Of a stretch of 64,000 nucleotides of DNA, positions 50,833-60,346 are shown in pieces. Source of the DNA: Luminiphilus syltensis NOR5-1B (lineage in GTDB: Bacteria > Pseudomonadota > Gammaproteobacteria > Pseudomonadales > Halieaceae); NCBI RefSeq assembly GCF_000158175.1, contig NZ_DS999411.1, forward strand, positions 1,650,964 through 1,714,963, given 5' to 3'. Positions within the stretch are counted from its first letter, which is position 1. Each line of letters opens with the position of its first letter. The position numbers and the translations under genes were made by a program. Below the pieces are notes generated by a model. That model did no database searches, was not told where the DNA came from, and saw only the letters and a list, made by a program, of their open reading frames with translations.

Positions 50833-51894
50833 TCGCTACTGCCAGCCCGTCAAACATCAGGTCCAGCCGCGTGACGACGACGCGATCACCATTGACGAGG
50901 CCCGAAGTCACCAGGGCGCCCTGTCGATTGATGCGCGCCACGGTGACCGGATGGCGCACCAATTGGCCGTCTTCAAAAAGAAATACATCGTTATCACCGT
51001 GCAGAGCGGCCGTGGGTATAAGCACCGCCTCGGCGACCTCGCTGCCCAGGATCTCCGCGCGGACAAACATACCAAATCGCAGTGGGTAGTCCCCTGACTT
51101 TGGTTCCAGCGGGGTCGGTACTTCGACGATCGCGGGATAAACCCGGGTCTGGTCATCAATACGCGCTTCGATACGCGCCAGCGTCCCCGTCCAGACGGAG
51201 CCATCGGCCCTCGACTCATCAGTGAGCAGGACGCTTTGCCCGCGCTCACTGTTAATGAAGCCAATATCCTGAGGGGCTATTGGCAGGCGCACCTCGGCAA
51301 TTGAGGTGCCGAGCAGCGTTCCTATCGTTGACCCCACGGTGACGAATTCGCCGGTCTCGACGGAGCGGGTGTCTACGACGGCGTCGAACGGCGCTTGATT
51401 TCCGTATTGGCCAGATCGCGCTCGGCGCGATCGATTCGCGCCTCCGCAGCGTCGACCGCAGCGGAAGCCTCCTCGATTCGCGCGGTTTGTCGAAGGGCCC
51501 TGGCATCAGCCAGGGAAAGTTTGGCGCTCGCCAGTGCCTGACGCCCCTCCGCCAGCGCCAGTTGGTAGTCAGTGGGGTCCAGTTTCAATAATGGTGCGCC
51601 TGCGCTCACCATGGCTCCCGTTTCGAATGCCGGTGAGCGCCACAGAATCGTACCGGTGACTCGCGCGGAAAGCTCAACGCGATGTTTTGCCGTGACATTG
51701 CCGTGGGCAGTGACCGTTACCTCGACAGTGGAGAGCGAGATGGACTGGACTTTCACCAATGGGGGAGGTGTTTCCACACTTCGCGCTTCGAGTTGTGGTC
51801 GGCTCTTGACCATCAGGATGGCAATAAAAACCGCTACAACGACAATCGCAATCGGTTTAATCACCCGGAGAAATTTTTTCATCACTACTGGCAT
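50819..51894 (-). pseudogene. RND periplasmic adaptor (HlyD-type) broken by a one-base frameshift
   Basis: Two open frames together make one adaptor of about 358 residues. The first (51894 to 51373) has a membrane anchor (IAIVVVAVFIAILMV), the lipoyl half-motif VTAHGNVTAKHRVELSARVT and a helical hairpin, then runs out as EIKRRSTPS. Adding one G near 51394 (AAGCGC to AAGGCGC) gives the expected IKAPFDAVVDTRSVETGEFV and joins the second frame (51337 to 50819: LPIAPQDIGFINS, VLIPTAALHGDNDVFLFEDG). Either the gene is inactivated or this is a sequencing or assembly error. The intact neighbour permease and clean flanking codons favour a recent or artificial change. Confidence 0.85.
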
Positions 51895-52615
51895 CCCGGT
51901 GAGGCTCAGGTTTACGAAAACGGCGGAGCGGACGATAAATACAGACCTGTGGAGACCGCCAAGGATAACAGGGTTTCAGTAGGGTTGATCGTGCCTCTAT
52001 GATGGCACGCCAGGGGCATACCAATAAGCTGACTCGTTGCAAGACCGACTCTATATTCGGCAACGTTGTGTGGACCGGTTCGGGCTTAATTTTACTCCGC
52101 AAAACGTTGGGCCAGTCGGGCCCCATTCAGCCTTTATTCATTCCTTACAGCACGCTTATAGCTAAAAACGATGGACTTTTGAATAAGATTAAAATTTTAT
52201 TGCTTGACACAAACAAGTCATTGAAGTGGAATCATTCCAATAACAATAAAACTCGTTTTTCAGACAGTTCGTCACTGCGATCGTTTTTCCCGAAGAAAAA
52301 TATCGATGTGCAAGAGGAGCTTGATTTTGAAAACAGCGCGAAGAAGTAGCATCAGATTTTGCCAGCCGTTTTTTTTAAGCGGTTGACCGCCTGGGACTAT
52401 CTGACTGGGATAATCTTATCCGATGCATCGATGTTGGTGTGACGAAGCATTTTTCGCTGATTATCCGAAATAATACCGTTGAATAGATTGCAAACTTGGA
52501 CAACAGTCCATCGAGCGTATCGCGAGTTTTTCTGGTTTCCTGCTATGAAGCGAGCGGTGCATCAAGATGACGACCAAATCAATAATCAATAAAACGTAAA
52601 AAAAAGGACCTGCAA
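51895..52615. other. 721-base AT-richer intergenic region between divergent RND and TonB-receptor genes
   Basis: No gene was accepted. From about 52140 to 52330, and again near 52540-52615, the sequence is clearly richer in A and T than its neighbours. It holds a sigma-70-like element (TTGACA at 52204) and a small dyad GGAC-aaca-GTCC near 52498-52509. It is likely to contain the promoters and a long leader of the receptor gene. Confidence 0.5.
52204..52232 (+). promoter_or_regulatory. Candidate promoter in the receptor upstream region
   Basis: TTGACA at 52204-52209 is followed after 17 bases by TGGAAT (4 of 6 matches to TATAAT) in an AT-rich stretch. It would leave a leader of nearly 380 bases before the receptor start at 52616. 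Confidence 0.35.
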
Positions 52616-54969
52616 ATGAACCTATCGAAGAAGCTGTTAGCAACTGCGACGACGAGTGCCCTGTTGACATTGTCAGCCGGATTGGCCTTTGGTCAGGAGC
52701 AAGACACCGAAGTGCTCGAAAACGACAAGTCCAATGGATTGAGGCTTGAAGAAGTGGTTGTTAGTGCGACCTACCGTGACACCAGCCTGATGGACACGGC
52801 CGGCGCGATTTCCGCGCTGACCGAGGACTTCATGAGAAATCAGGGCGCCGAGGATATGGCCGACTTGTTCCAATTGGTTCCCGGTCTGAACATGGCTACG
52901 GAAGCGGGCGGTAACAACCGCTTTGTGGTCCGCGGTATCAGCTCGCAGACCGGTGAATCCCAGCTTTCGATTACGGCTTCCGCGATTGGTGTCTACCTCG
53001 ATAACGTGCCGGTGTCTTCGGCCGTGGGCCCCGCGGTTCAGATGAGCAGCACGATTTTTGACGTGCAGCGGGTCGAGGTTCTGAAAGGTCCCCAGGGTAC
53101 GTTGTTTGGTGAGGGGTCCCAGGGCGGCACGATTCGTTACCTGTTCAACAAAGCCGATCCGACTGCTTTTGATGCCTCGTTAACCGTGGGTGGTCAGATG
53201 ATTGACGAGTCTGATGACTACGGGCACCGCATCGACGGTATGGTGAACTTCCCGATCACTGAGAACTTCGCGATTCGGGCGATGGGTTTTGACACGTCTC
53301 GCCCGGGCTGGATCGATAATGTCTCGCCGGAAGAGGAAGATTTCAACGACAGCGAAAGCCGCGGCGGCCGGCTCTCCTTTAACTGGCAGGCGTCAGACCG
53401 CTTCGCCCTGGAGGGGTCGTATTACGACACCAAGCAAACGGTCAACGGTGCGAGTCGATCAGATTTCGGAACCCCGTATGTCCAAACCAGCGGGCGAACC
53501 CCCGGTCGTCCGCCAAAATCCACCGATGATTTCGAGCTATACAACCTGGTTGCAAATGTTGATCTTGGCTTCGCGACATTGACGGCATCGACCGCCTACA
53601 GCGAGCGTGAGATGCTATTTTTCCATGAGTACAACGGGTTTTTGACGACATTGATCGACTTCGTTTGGTTCCTGAACGAACAGGACGCTGGCTGGCCGGG
53701 GAATAATCCGTTTATAGATCCCAACCTCAATTCGATAACCAACCGCAACCGGCTGATCTCCGAGCAGCAGGTTCACGAGCTGCGTCTGGTATCGAATGAT
53801 GAGGGCTCGCTGCGTTGGACGGCGGGTGTCTTCTACAAGGATTCTGATGATCTCTACGATTTCGATCTCGAGGTGTCGGGACTTCCGGGTAAGGAGTTCG
53901 TTGAGCCCATAGCGGTAGACATCCTGACGCCGGAGGATCCCGATGCGCTAAACGGCCTCGACAACATGAAGCAGTGGGCGGTCTACGGTGAAGTCAGTTA
54001 CGACTTCAATCCCCAGTGGACCTTGACTGTCGGTGGGCGCTATGCCGATCTGCAACAGGAATTGGGCAACCAGCCTGAATTGGGGGCCGAAGACAATCCC
54101 TTTACGCCAAAGGTGGAACTGTCCTGGCGACCGAATGATGACCTGTTGCTCTATGCGACGTATGCAGAGGGCTTCCGGCAGGGAAATACCAACCGTCTGT
54201 TCGGTGCAACGGCAGAGCAGGACCTGATTAACGACATCGCCAATAAACAGGCTCAGGAAGGCATCAGCGAAGAAGAAAGAGCCGCGGACCTGGCCGATCT
54301 TAACGGTCGACTCGATGTCACACGCAGCGAACGAGCGTTCGACGGCGACACGCTCAAGAACTATGAGCTGGGTCTGAAGACCACGCTATTTGATGGTCGC
54401 GCAGAACTCCGAACAGCGGCGTATTACATCGAATGGACGGATTTGATTCAGAGTTTCAGGATCCCCGCTTGATCAGGCAGTTCCCCAACGACAGCTACAA
54501 CAAAAACCTGGGCGATGCCGAAGTCATCGGTGCTGAATTTGAATTCAGCATGTCGCTGACGGAAGGGCTATTCTGGCGCTTCGGTGGTGACGTCAAGGAC
54601 ACTGAAGTTCAGGAAGGTGCATTGGCGGGTAACCAGCTGGTGTTTGCGCCTGAGTACAGCATCAACACGGGGCTGGATTACACCTTCGGTCTGACCGATG
54701 GCATGGATATGACGCTTCATGGCGATGTGTCCTGGGTAGGTGAGCAGTACGCCAATGGTGCCAACGACGACAATCGTCTGATCCCGGCTTACCATATGGC
54801 CAATGCCCGAGTCGTCCTCAATAGCACCTCCGAGACGTCATGGAACGCGGCACTCTGGGTTCGAAATCTGACTAACGAAGCGAATCTGACCAATATCTCG
54901 CACCTGAGACAGGATTACTTCTACAGCCCACCGCGCTCGATAGGCGTTGAATTTGGCTGGCAGTACTAG
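52616..54969 (+). pseudogene. TonB-dependent outer-membrane receptor broken by a one-base frameshift
   Basis: The N-terminus has a signal peptide (ALLTLSAGLAFGQ), a TonB-box-like LEEVVVSATY and a plug domain (GAEDMADLFQLVPGLNMATE, VEVLKGPQGTLFGEGSQGGT). The barrel runs to the typical end SPPRSIGVEFGWQY. The frame is lost near 54455-54460: the first frame reads WTDLIQSFRIPA then stops, while one extra base there gives IQSFQDPRLIRQFPNDSYN and joins the second frame, which ends at 54969. The repaired product is about 784 residues, normal for the family. It resembles receptors of the marine group linked to polycyclic or steroid-like substrates, but the ligand is unknown. A pseudogene or a sequence error cannot be told apart here. 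Confidence 0.88.
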
Positions 54970-54979
54970 TCGTCTGACA

Positions 54980-55020
54980 GGCACCTCGATCTCTTGATCG
55001 AGGTGCCCTTTTCTTTTTTT
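54980..55020 (+). terminator. Rho-independent terminator after the TonB receptor
   Basis: A 12-base-pair perfect stem (GGCACCTCGATC / GATCGAGGTGCC) with loop TCTT is followed by CTTTTCTTTTTTT. It ends the receptor transcript, so the PQQ-dehydrogenase gene probably has its own promoter or is reached by read-through. Confidence 0.92.
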
Positions 55021-55070
55021 GACTGTTCGGTTTTGCTCAAGGCAATACCTCGAACAGTTCGGAGACACGC

Positions 55071-56984
55071 ATGCAAGATAAGTTTTCTAAGCTGATTTCG
55101 GCGTCCTTACTGATGGCACTGTCAACAGTACTACCCGTTAGCGCCGATCAGGGCGAGGCGGCAGCCGCTGAACCCCATCCGGGCGAAGCGCTCTACAATG
55201 AAAATTGCGCGGCCTGCCACGACAAGCCGTTTTACAAAGCACCCAGTCGTTTCTTTATATCGCAGTTGACCACCAGTAGCCTGGTGCGGGTGATGGGTGA
55301 AGGCGTGATGCAGAGTCAGGCGTCCGCGTTGGATGCGGATCAGCGACTCGCCGTCGCCGAGTATTTGACGGGTAAATCCCTGGCTGATGAGCCGGAGATG
55401 ATTGTACCTCCGGTTTGCGATGCGGAGCACCAATTTGATGCCAGTCAGCCTCCCGTCTCTGTGGGCTGGGGTGTGGATTTACACAACACCCGTTTCCAGA
55501 CCGCCGCCGCTGGTGGGCTTACCGCGGATAACGTCGATGAGCTCGAGGTCAAGTGGGTATTTGCCTATCCGGGCGCCATGCAGGCCCGCTCCGAGCCTGT
55601 GTTTGGTGGTGGTGCAGTCTACGTCGGTAGCCAGGATGGAACGGTTTGGGCGCTCGATGCGGAGACCGGTTGCATGCGTTGGAAATTCAGCGCCACGGCG
55701 GAGGTTCGCACCGGTGTGGTGATCACTCAGTGGTCCGCCGATGATGACGACGTTGACCCCATGATTTACTTCGGTGACACCATCGCCAATACCTATGCGC
55801 TTCGGGCGAAGACCGGCGAGCTGGTCTGGAAGATCAAGGGTGATGGCCACCGCGATGCAACGTCTACCGGAACGCCGACGCTGCACGATGGAACATTGTT
55901 TATACCAGTCTCGTCCCTCGAGGTAGTATCGGCGGCTAATCCAACCTATAAGTGCTGCTCTTTCCGGGGTGCTGTGCTTGCCGTGGATGCAAAAACGGGT
56001 GAGGAGGTTTGGAAGTCGTACACGGTAGATGAGACGCCGGCCCCAGTGGGAAAAAACGCTATTGGCGTCGATATCCTGGCGCCCTCCGGCGCTCCGGTAT
56101 GGAACAGCCCTACAGTCGATGCCACGCGTGGTCTGGTCTACGTCGGTACTGGCCAGAGCTACACGTCTCCGGCGGACGGCAATTCGGATGCCATAATGGC
56201 GTTTGATATGAAAACCGGCGAGAAGCGTTGGGTGAGCCAGCAGTTGGCCCATGATGCGTGGAATGTTGCCTGTTACCGCAGTTTCGGTGGCGGGGCTATT
56301 CCTAACGTCAACTGTCCCGAGGAGGACGGCCCTGATTTTGATTTCGGTGCAGGAACCGCGCTGGTTACGCTGGAGTCGGGCAAGCAGGTGGTCGTCGGTG
56401 GTCAGAAATCCGGTGACGCTGTCGGTGTCGACCCTGATACGGGTGAAACCTTGTGGAAGACCCGTGTTGGCCGCGGTGGCACCCAGGGTGGCGTTCACTT
56501 TGGTATGGCGGCGGATGGCGGAACGTTGTATGTGCCGATTAACGATAAGCCGTTCCCTGACGATCATCGCTACGAGTATTCCAAGATGGATCCCAACCCC
56601 GGCGTCTTTGCCCTTAATGCGGCCAATGGTGAGTACCTGTGGTCTTCACCGGCCCCCGATGATGTCTGCGGTGATCTGCCTTTTTGTGATCCCGGCGTAT
56701 CCCAGGCGATTACCGCTATACCCGGCGCTGTGATTGTGGGCTATATGGATGGCCGCGTGCGCATCCACGCCAAGGACTCCGGGGAGGTGATTTGGGAGCG
56801 AAACATGCTCGGTGAGTACGAGTCGGTGTCCGGTGAAACCGCCACGGGCGGTGCTTTTAGCGGTGGTGGGGTGCTGGTTGCGAATAACCAGCTCTATATC
56901 AACGCAGGCTACGGCTACAACTTCCATATTCCGGGAAATGCACTGGTGGTGATGGGGCTGCGCGACACGCCGGATTCTGATTAG
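55071..56984 (+). CDS. Exported quinohemoprotein: cytochrome c domain plus PQQ-binding beta-propeller
   Basis: The 637-residue periplasmic protein has a signal peptide (LLMALSTVLPVSA), a cytochrome c domain with haem motif CAACH at 46-50 and a possible Met ligand near 80 (GEGVMQSQA), and an eight-bladed PQQ-type propeller. Blade motifs recur as ALDAETGCMRWKF, AVDAKTGEEVWKS, GVDPDTGETLWKT and ALNAANGEYLWSS. Adjacent cysteines (YKCCSFRG) are as in many PQQ dehydrogenases. The cytochrome-first order resembles polyvinyl-alcohol dehydrogenase rather than methanol-type enzymes. It probably oxidises an alcohol imported by the upstream receptor; the substrate is unknown. Confidence 0.85.
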   Translation: MQDKFSKLISASLLMALSTVLPVSADQGEAAAAEPHPGEALYNENCAACHDKPFYKAPSRFFISQLTTSSLVRVMGEGVMQSQASALDADQRLAVAEYLTGKSLADEPEMIVPPVCDAEHQFDASQPPVSVGWGVDLHNTRFQTAAAGGLTADNVDELEVKWVFAYPGAMQARSEPVFGGGAVYVGSQDGTVWALDAETGCMRWKFSATAEVRTGVVITQWSADDDDVDPMIYFGDTIANTYALRAKTGELVWKIKGDGHRDATSTGTPTLHDGTLFIPVSSLEVVSAANPTYKCCSFRGAVLAVDAKTGEEVWKSYTVDETPAPVGKNAIGVDILAPSGAPVWNSPTVDATRGLVYVGTGQSYTSPADGNSDAIMAFDMKTGEKRWVSQQLAHDAWNVACYRSFGGGAIPNVNCPEEDGPDFDFGAGTALVTLESGKQVVVGGQKSGDAVGVDPDTGETLWKTRVGRGGTQGGVHFGMAADGGTLYVPINDKPFPDDHRYEYSKMDPNPGVFALNAANGEYLWSSPAPDDVCGDLPFCDPGVSQAITAIPGAVIVGYMDGRVRIHAKDSGEVIWERNMLGEYESVSGETATGGAFSGGGVLVANNQLYINAGYGYNFHIPGNALVVMGLRDTPDSD

Positions 56985-57056
56985 TACCTCCCAGCCGGGC
57001 CGGCTTGGGTCGCTTCGCTTCGGCGTTGCCCTTTTTTAATAATGAGGAGAAAAATG

Positions 57057-57692
57057 ATGGGTAAGAAGATTCTGGCTTCCGCGTGTTTAAGCCTTGCGGC
57101 AACTATCGGCATGACGTCCATGGTGTCTGCTGATGGTCATGAGGCGACGGCAAAAGACCTGTTGGAGATTGAAAATCTCGCGTATTGCTATGCACTGGGC
57201 GCCGATGCGATCGGTAACGGTAAGGTAGAATCGGATCCGTTGGCGGCAGGGCTTGCGATCTATGAAGAGTGTTTTGCTGAGGATGCGACCTTCGGCATAT
57301 GGCCTGCGGGTATGCCTTTTAATTCATTGAGCTTCCCCGACCGAACCGGTGACATGCCGCCGGCGATTGTGATTGAGGGTCGCGAGGCGTTTGCAGGAAT
57401 GGTGAATGGCTCGTTCAGCGGTGCCGGCGGTGGTGATGGTTACGACTTTGTTCAGCACAATATGACCAATGTCCAGATTGAGGCGGATGCCGAAAAAGGC
57501 CAACTCAATGCTTATCTGGCGTCAGTGCATGTGATTCACGGTGAGCCGGGCTCACCCATGCGTTGTCGTCAGCAGGCGAACGGCACTTACTCCATGAAGG
57601 TCAAAAAGATGGACGGAGTGTGGAAGGTGACCAGCCTGGATCTTGCACAGATCGCATTCGATACGATTATCGAGAACGGAAAGGGTTGCTGA
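57057..57692 (+). CDS. Exported NTF2/SnoaL-like protein
   Basis: The start is the second of two adjacent ATGs, six bases after AGGAGA. The 211-residue product has a signal peptide cut after MVSA. The rest fits the NTF2-like cone fold: IENLAYCYALGADAIGNGKV, YEECFAEDATFGIWPAG and MSNVQIEADAEKGQLNAYLA-like strands ending MKVKKMDGVWKVTSLDL. Cytoplasmic relatives include dehydratases and isomerases of polycyclic compounds; an exported form is less common. It follows the PQQ dehydrogenase by about 70 bases. Confidence 0.8.
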   Translation: MGKKILASACLSLAATIGMTSMVSADGHEATAKDLLEIENLAYCYALGADAIGNGKVESDPLAAGLAIYEECFAEDATFGIWPAGMPFNSLSFPDRTGDMPPAIVIEGREAFAGMVNGSFSGAGGGDGYDFVQHNMTNVQIEADAEKGQLNAYLASVHVIHGEPGSPMRCRQQANGTYSMKVKKMDGVWKVTSLDLAQIAFDTIIENGKGC

Positions 57693-57778
57693 ACTCGTGC
57701 TATCCCGCGCCCCCCGGGTGCGGGACGGATCTACCAAGAGTGGACATACCGTTAAAAAATTTGGAAGGAAAATCAACC

Positions 57779-58921
57779 ATGAAAAAAATCCTCTACCCTC
57801 TGGCGCTCGCGTTATCCGTGAACGCCTTCGCCGATAATCACGAAGAGGCACCCGAGCCTGAAGAAATGACACTTCCGGACTTCAGTGCCATGGTGCAGAT
57901 GCTTCCTGAGGATGATATTGGTCTGCTGGGGCGTTTTCACTTTGCCACCGGCACCACCGATTTTGACGCGGCCCGCGAGTTCTATCGAAAGCTGGGTTAC
58001 GGCACCAGTCAGGGGGGATTCCCGCTGACCAATACCCATCAGATGGCACAGGCATTGGGTATGGACGTCTGCCAGTACGAGTTGGTCAAGGGTGAGGTGC
58101 TGATGCTGGACGACAGCCTCAATAGCTCTGCCGCTATCGATCTGTTGCAGTGGAAAATTCCGTTTGATGATGCGCCACCCTATGAACTGCCGAATCATAT
58201 TGGTATGGCTTACGCCGCATTTCTGACGACAGACCTGGCCGCCGATATGGCGTACCTGAAGTCTGAAGGTGTTGAGTTTCTCTCTGATGAGCCTTACGGC
58301 ATTCCCGGCGATCGCTTCGCCTTTTTCCGTGATCCTGAAGGGATTCTTTATAAGCTGATGGAGACCGCGCCACCCCATGGTGATCCTGAAGAAGACATGC
58401 ACATTGTTGCGATGCCACACCTCGGTATAAACGTCAGCGACTTTGATACATCGCTCGCCTATTACAAGCGCCTCGGTTACACCAACGTAAAGCCACTGCC
58501 CGAAACGGGCACGCTTGAGGAAGCTCGGGCCTATGGGCTTGACCAGCCATTTAAGATCAAGGGTGCCGATATTTCATTGGGTCGTGGCGACAATAACGTG
58601 ATTCGACTGGTGCAGTGGATTGAGCCCTTTAATCCTGAGCCCGCTTATCCGCCGCCGATCAACCGCATTGGTATCGATCGAATTGCCTTGCCCGTAGCGC
58701 ATCTCGATCGCGCTGTGAAGATATTGAAAGACGAGGGCCTGGAGTTTCTCTCCGAGGTTGCGCCTTGTTGCTCAGGCACCGGTGAAGATGAATTTGGGAT
58801 AGTCCACCTGATCGATCCGGATGGCGTATTCCTGGAATTGATTGGCACGATTGATAAGCGCAAGTCAGAGCCGCAGCCCGCGCACTGTCCACCGCTTGAG
58901 ATCAAGATGCCCGCCTCCTAA
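57779..58921 (+). CDS. Exported protein with two VOC (glyoxalase/dioxygenase-fold) domains
   Basis: The 380-residue product starts at ATG 57779 after GGAAGGA. A signal peptide (ILYPLALALSVNAFA) is followed by two VOC domains. Domain 1 (about 45-195) opens with LLGRFHFATGTTDFDAAREF and ends GDRFAFFRDPEGILYKLME; domain 2 (about 205-360) opens with MPHLGINVSDFDTSLAYYKR and ends FGIVHLIDPDGVFLELIG. His and Glu at these ends are the usual metal ligands. VOC enzymes include glyoxalases, epimerases and ring-cleaving dioxygenases; the activity is unknown. Export is unusual for the fold and matches its two upstream neighbours. Confidence 0.85.
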   Translation: MKKILYPLALALSVNAFADNHEEAPEPEEMTLPDFSAMVQMLPEDDIGLLGRFHFATGTTDFDAAREFYRKLGYGTSQGGFPLTNTHQMAQALGMDVCQYELVKGEVLMLDDSLNSSAAIDLLQWKIPFDDAPPYELPNHIGMAYAAFLTTDLAADMAYLKSEGVEFLSDEPYGIPGDRFAFFRDPEGILYKLMETAPPHGDPEEDMHIVAMPHLGINVSDFDTSLAYYKRLGYTNVKPLPETGTLEEARAYGLDQPFKIKGADISLGRGDNNVIRLVQWIEPFNPEPAYPPPINRIGIDRIALPVAHLDRAVKILKDEGLEFLSEVAPCCSGTGEDEFGIVHLIDPDGVFLELIGTIDKRKSEPQPAHCPPLEIKMPAS

Positions 58922-58959
58922 ACCACGAAAGGCTGCGCACTTCTGTTGAGCAATAAGAA

Positions 58960-58989
58960 AAGCCTCAGATCATCCTGGGGCTTTTTTTT
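58960..58989 (+). terminator. Rho-independent terminator after the VOC gene
   Basis: An eight-base-pair stem (AGCCTCAG / CTGGGGCT, one G-T pair) is followed by a T-run of eight. It closes the PQQ-NTF2-VOC unit about 40 bases after its last stop. Confidence 0.88.
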
Positions 58990-59099
58990 ACAGCTGGCCT
59001 ATTTCGGGATCGGGCGAGGTTGCCAGCGGCGTCGGCTGTAGGGTCCCCGCACAAGGCTGCTCCTGCCCTGGCAATTGCCTTAGCCATTGGAGCGGGCGA

Positions 59100-59115
59100 G
59101 CTTAAGTGCTTAAGC
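59100..59115. promoter_or_regulatory. Perfect palindrome upstream of the second RND operon
   Basis: GCTTAAG-tg-CTTAAGC, a perfect 7-base dyad with a 2-base centre, lies 137 bases before the adaptor start in a 260-base non-coding gap. The form suits a dimeric regulator such as TetR or MarR, but no regulator gene is adjacent. Confidence 0.4.
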
Positions 59116-59251
59116 GTATGGGCCGGCGTGTTATCGGCACCGTTAGATGCCAAATACGACAGCGATAGGGTTTTAACGCCCGCTTGATATCACACATGAT
59201 GAGGTCTTGCTTGATGCCGCCGAGAATCCAGATGATCCGTAGGGTAGACGA

Positions 59252-60346
59252 ATGATGAAGTGGATAGCAGTTGCCGTTGTGATCGCGCTGGTGACCGTGG
59301 GCGCCTTCTTTGGTATCGGGCCGGTGAAGGGGCTTTTGGGTGGCTCCGCACCCATGGCCGGTGGCTACGTCCCGCCGCCGGTATTGGTCTCAACGACGAA
59401 CGTGGGTCGGGAACAGTGGGCGATGGAACTTGAGTCGGTAGGACGTTTCACCGCCGTTCAGGGGGTTAACGTCAGTGCCGAATCTGGTGGGATCGTCGAT
59501 GAGATCCTGTTCGCAGCTGGCGAGGATGTGACGGAAGGGGTAGTTCTACTGCGACTTAACGACAGCGTTGAGCAAGCCAATCTACGTAGTCAGGAGGCGC
59601 AGCTCCGTCTGGCGAAGATCAGTTTCGAGCGCGAGAAGCAGTTGCTGGAAAAGAATTCGATTTCCAAAACACGATATGACCAGAGCGAGGCAGAGTACGA
59701 AGATGCCGTAGCACGGGTTGAGCGAACTCGGGCACTCATTGAGCAAAAGCAGGTCCGTGCGCCATTCTCCGGACGAGTCGGTATTCGCGAGGTCAGTATC
59801 GGCCAGTACATCGACCCCGGTGAACCGCTGGTTACTCTTCAGGCGCTGGAGACGCTGTACGTTGACTTCACATTGCCTGAGCGTTTCTTTCCGTTACTGG
59901 AGGTGGGACAAAAGGTACTTTGTGAGGTGGATGCATTCCCCAATGGATCGATCACTGCCAGCATCACCGGATTGGATGCCAAGAGTAGCCAGCAAACCCA
60001 TACGGTTCGGGTACGGGCGACCGTCGAGGGCACGCACGCGAAACTATTGCCTGACATGTTTGCCAACGTCACGGTGATTGCCGGCGAACCAGAGGAGACC
60101 ACGGTCGTACCGCAAACGGCGATTAGTTACAGCCTTTACGGTAATTCGGTGTTTGTCGTGAACGAAGATCCCGAATCTGGCGGCCTCGTCGTCGAACGAC
60201 GCTATGTCAAACTGTCTGAAGCAGAGCGCAATGACTACGTCGCGGTACTAGAGGGACTCGAAGTGGGCGAGCAAATTGTGGTCGAGGGGCAGATCAAACT
60301 GCGCTCCGGGGCAGCAGTCATTGTCAATGATGCGCCGGAACAATAA
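59252..60346 (+). CDS. RND efflux periplasmic adaptor subunit
   Basis: The 364-residue membrane-fusion protein has an N-terminal hydrophobic anchor (WIAVAVVIALVTVGAFFGIG), a lipoyl domain split around a helical hairpin (NVSAESGGIVDEILFAAGED and RAPFSGRVGIREVSIGQYID), a beta-barrel and a membrane-proximal domain (VVPQTAISYSLYGNSVFVVN). Two ATGs, at 59252 and 59255, are possible. Its stop touches the permease ATG, so it forms a two-gene operon. An outer-membrane channel gene is not in view. Confidence 0.94.
   Translation: MMKWIAVAVVIALVTVGAFFGIGPVKGLLGGSAPMAGGYVPPPVLVSTTNVGREQWAMELESVGRFTAVQGVNVSAESGGIVDEILFAAGEDVTEGVVLLRLNDSVEQANLRSQEAQLRLAKISFEREKQLLEKNSISKTRYDQSEAEYEDAVARVERTRALIEQKQVRAPFSGRVGIREVSIGQYIDPGEPLVTLQALETLYVDFTLPERFFPLLEVGQKVLCEVDAFPNGSITASITGLDAKSSQQTHTVRVRATVEGTHAKLLPDMFANVTVIAGEPEETTVVPQTAISYSLYGNSVFVVNEDPESGGLVVERRYVKLSEAERNDYVAVLEGLEVGEQIVVEGQIKLRSGAAVIVNDAPEQ

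Noticed and set aside
51999-52349. 116-codon plus-strand frame in the AT-rich gap
   Set aside because: There is no ribosome-binding site, signal or recognised domain; composition follows the non-coding AT-rich stretch.
52461-52670. 69-codon minus-strand frame with a hydrophobic segment
   Set aside because: It overlaps the start of the TonB receptor; its hydrophobic stretch is partly the reverse of the receptor signal region and leader.
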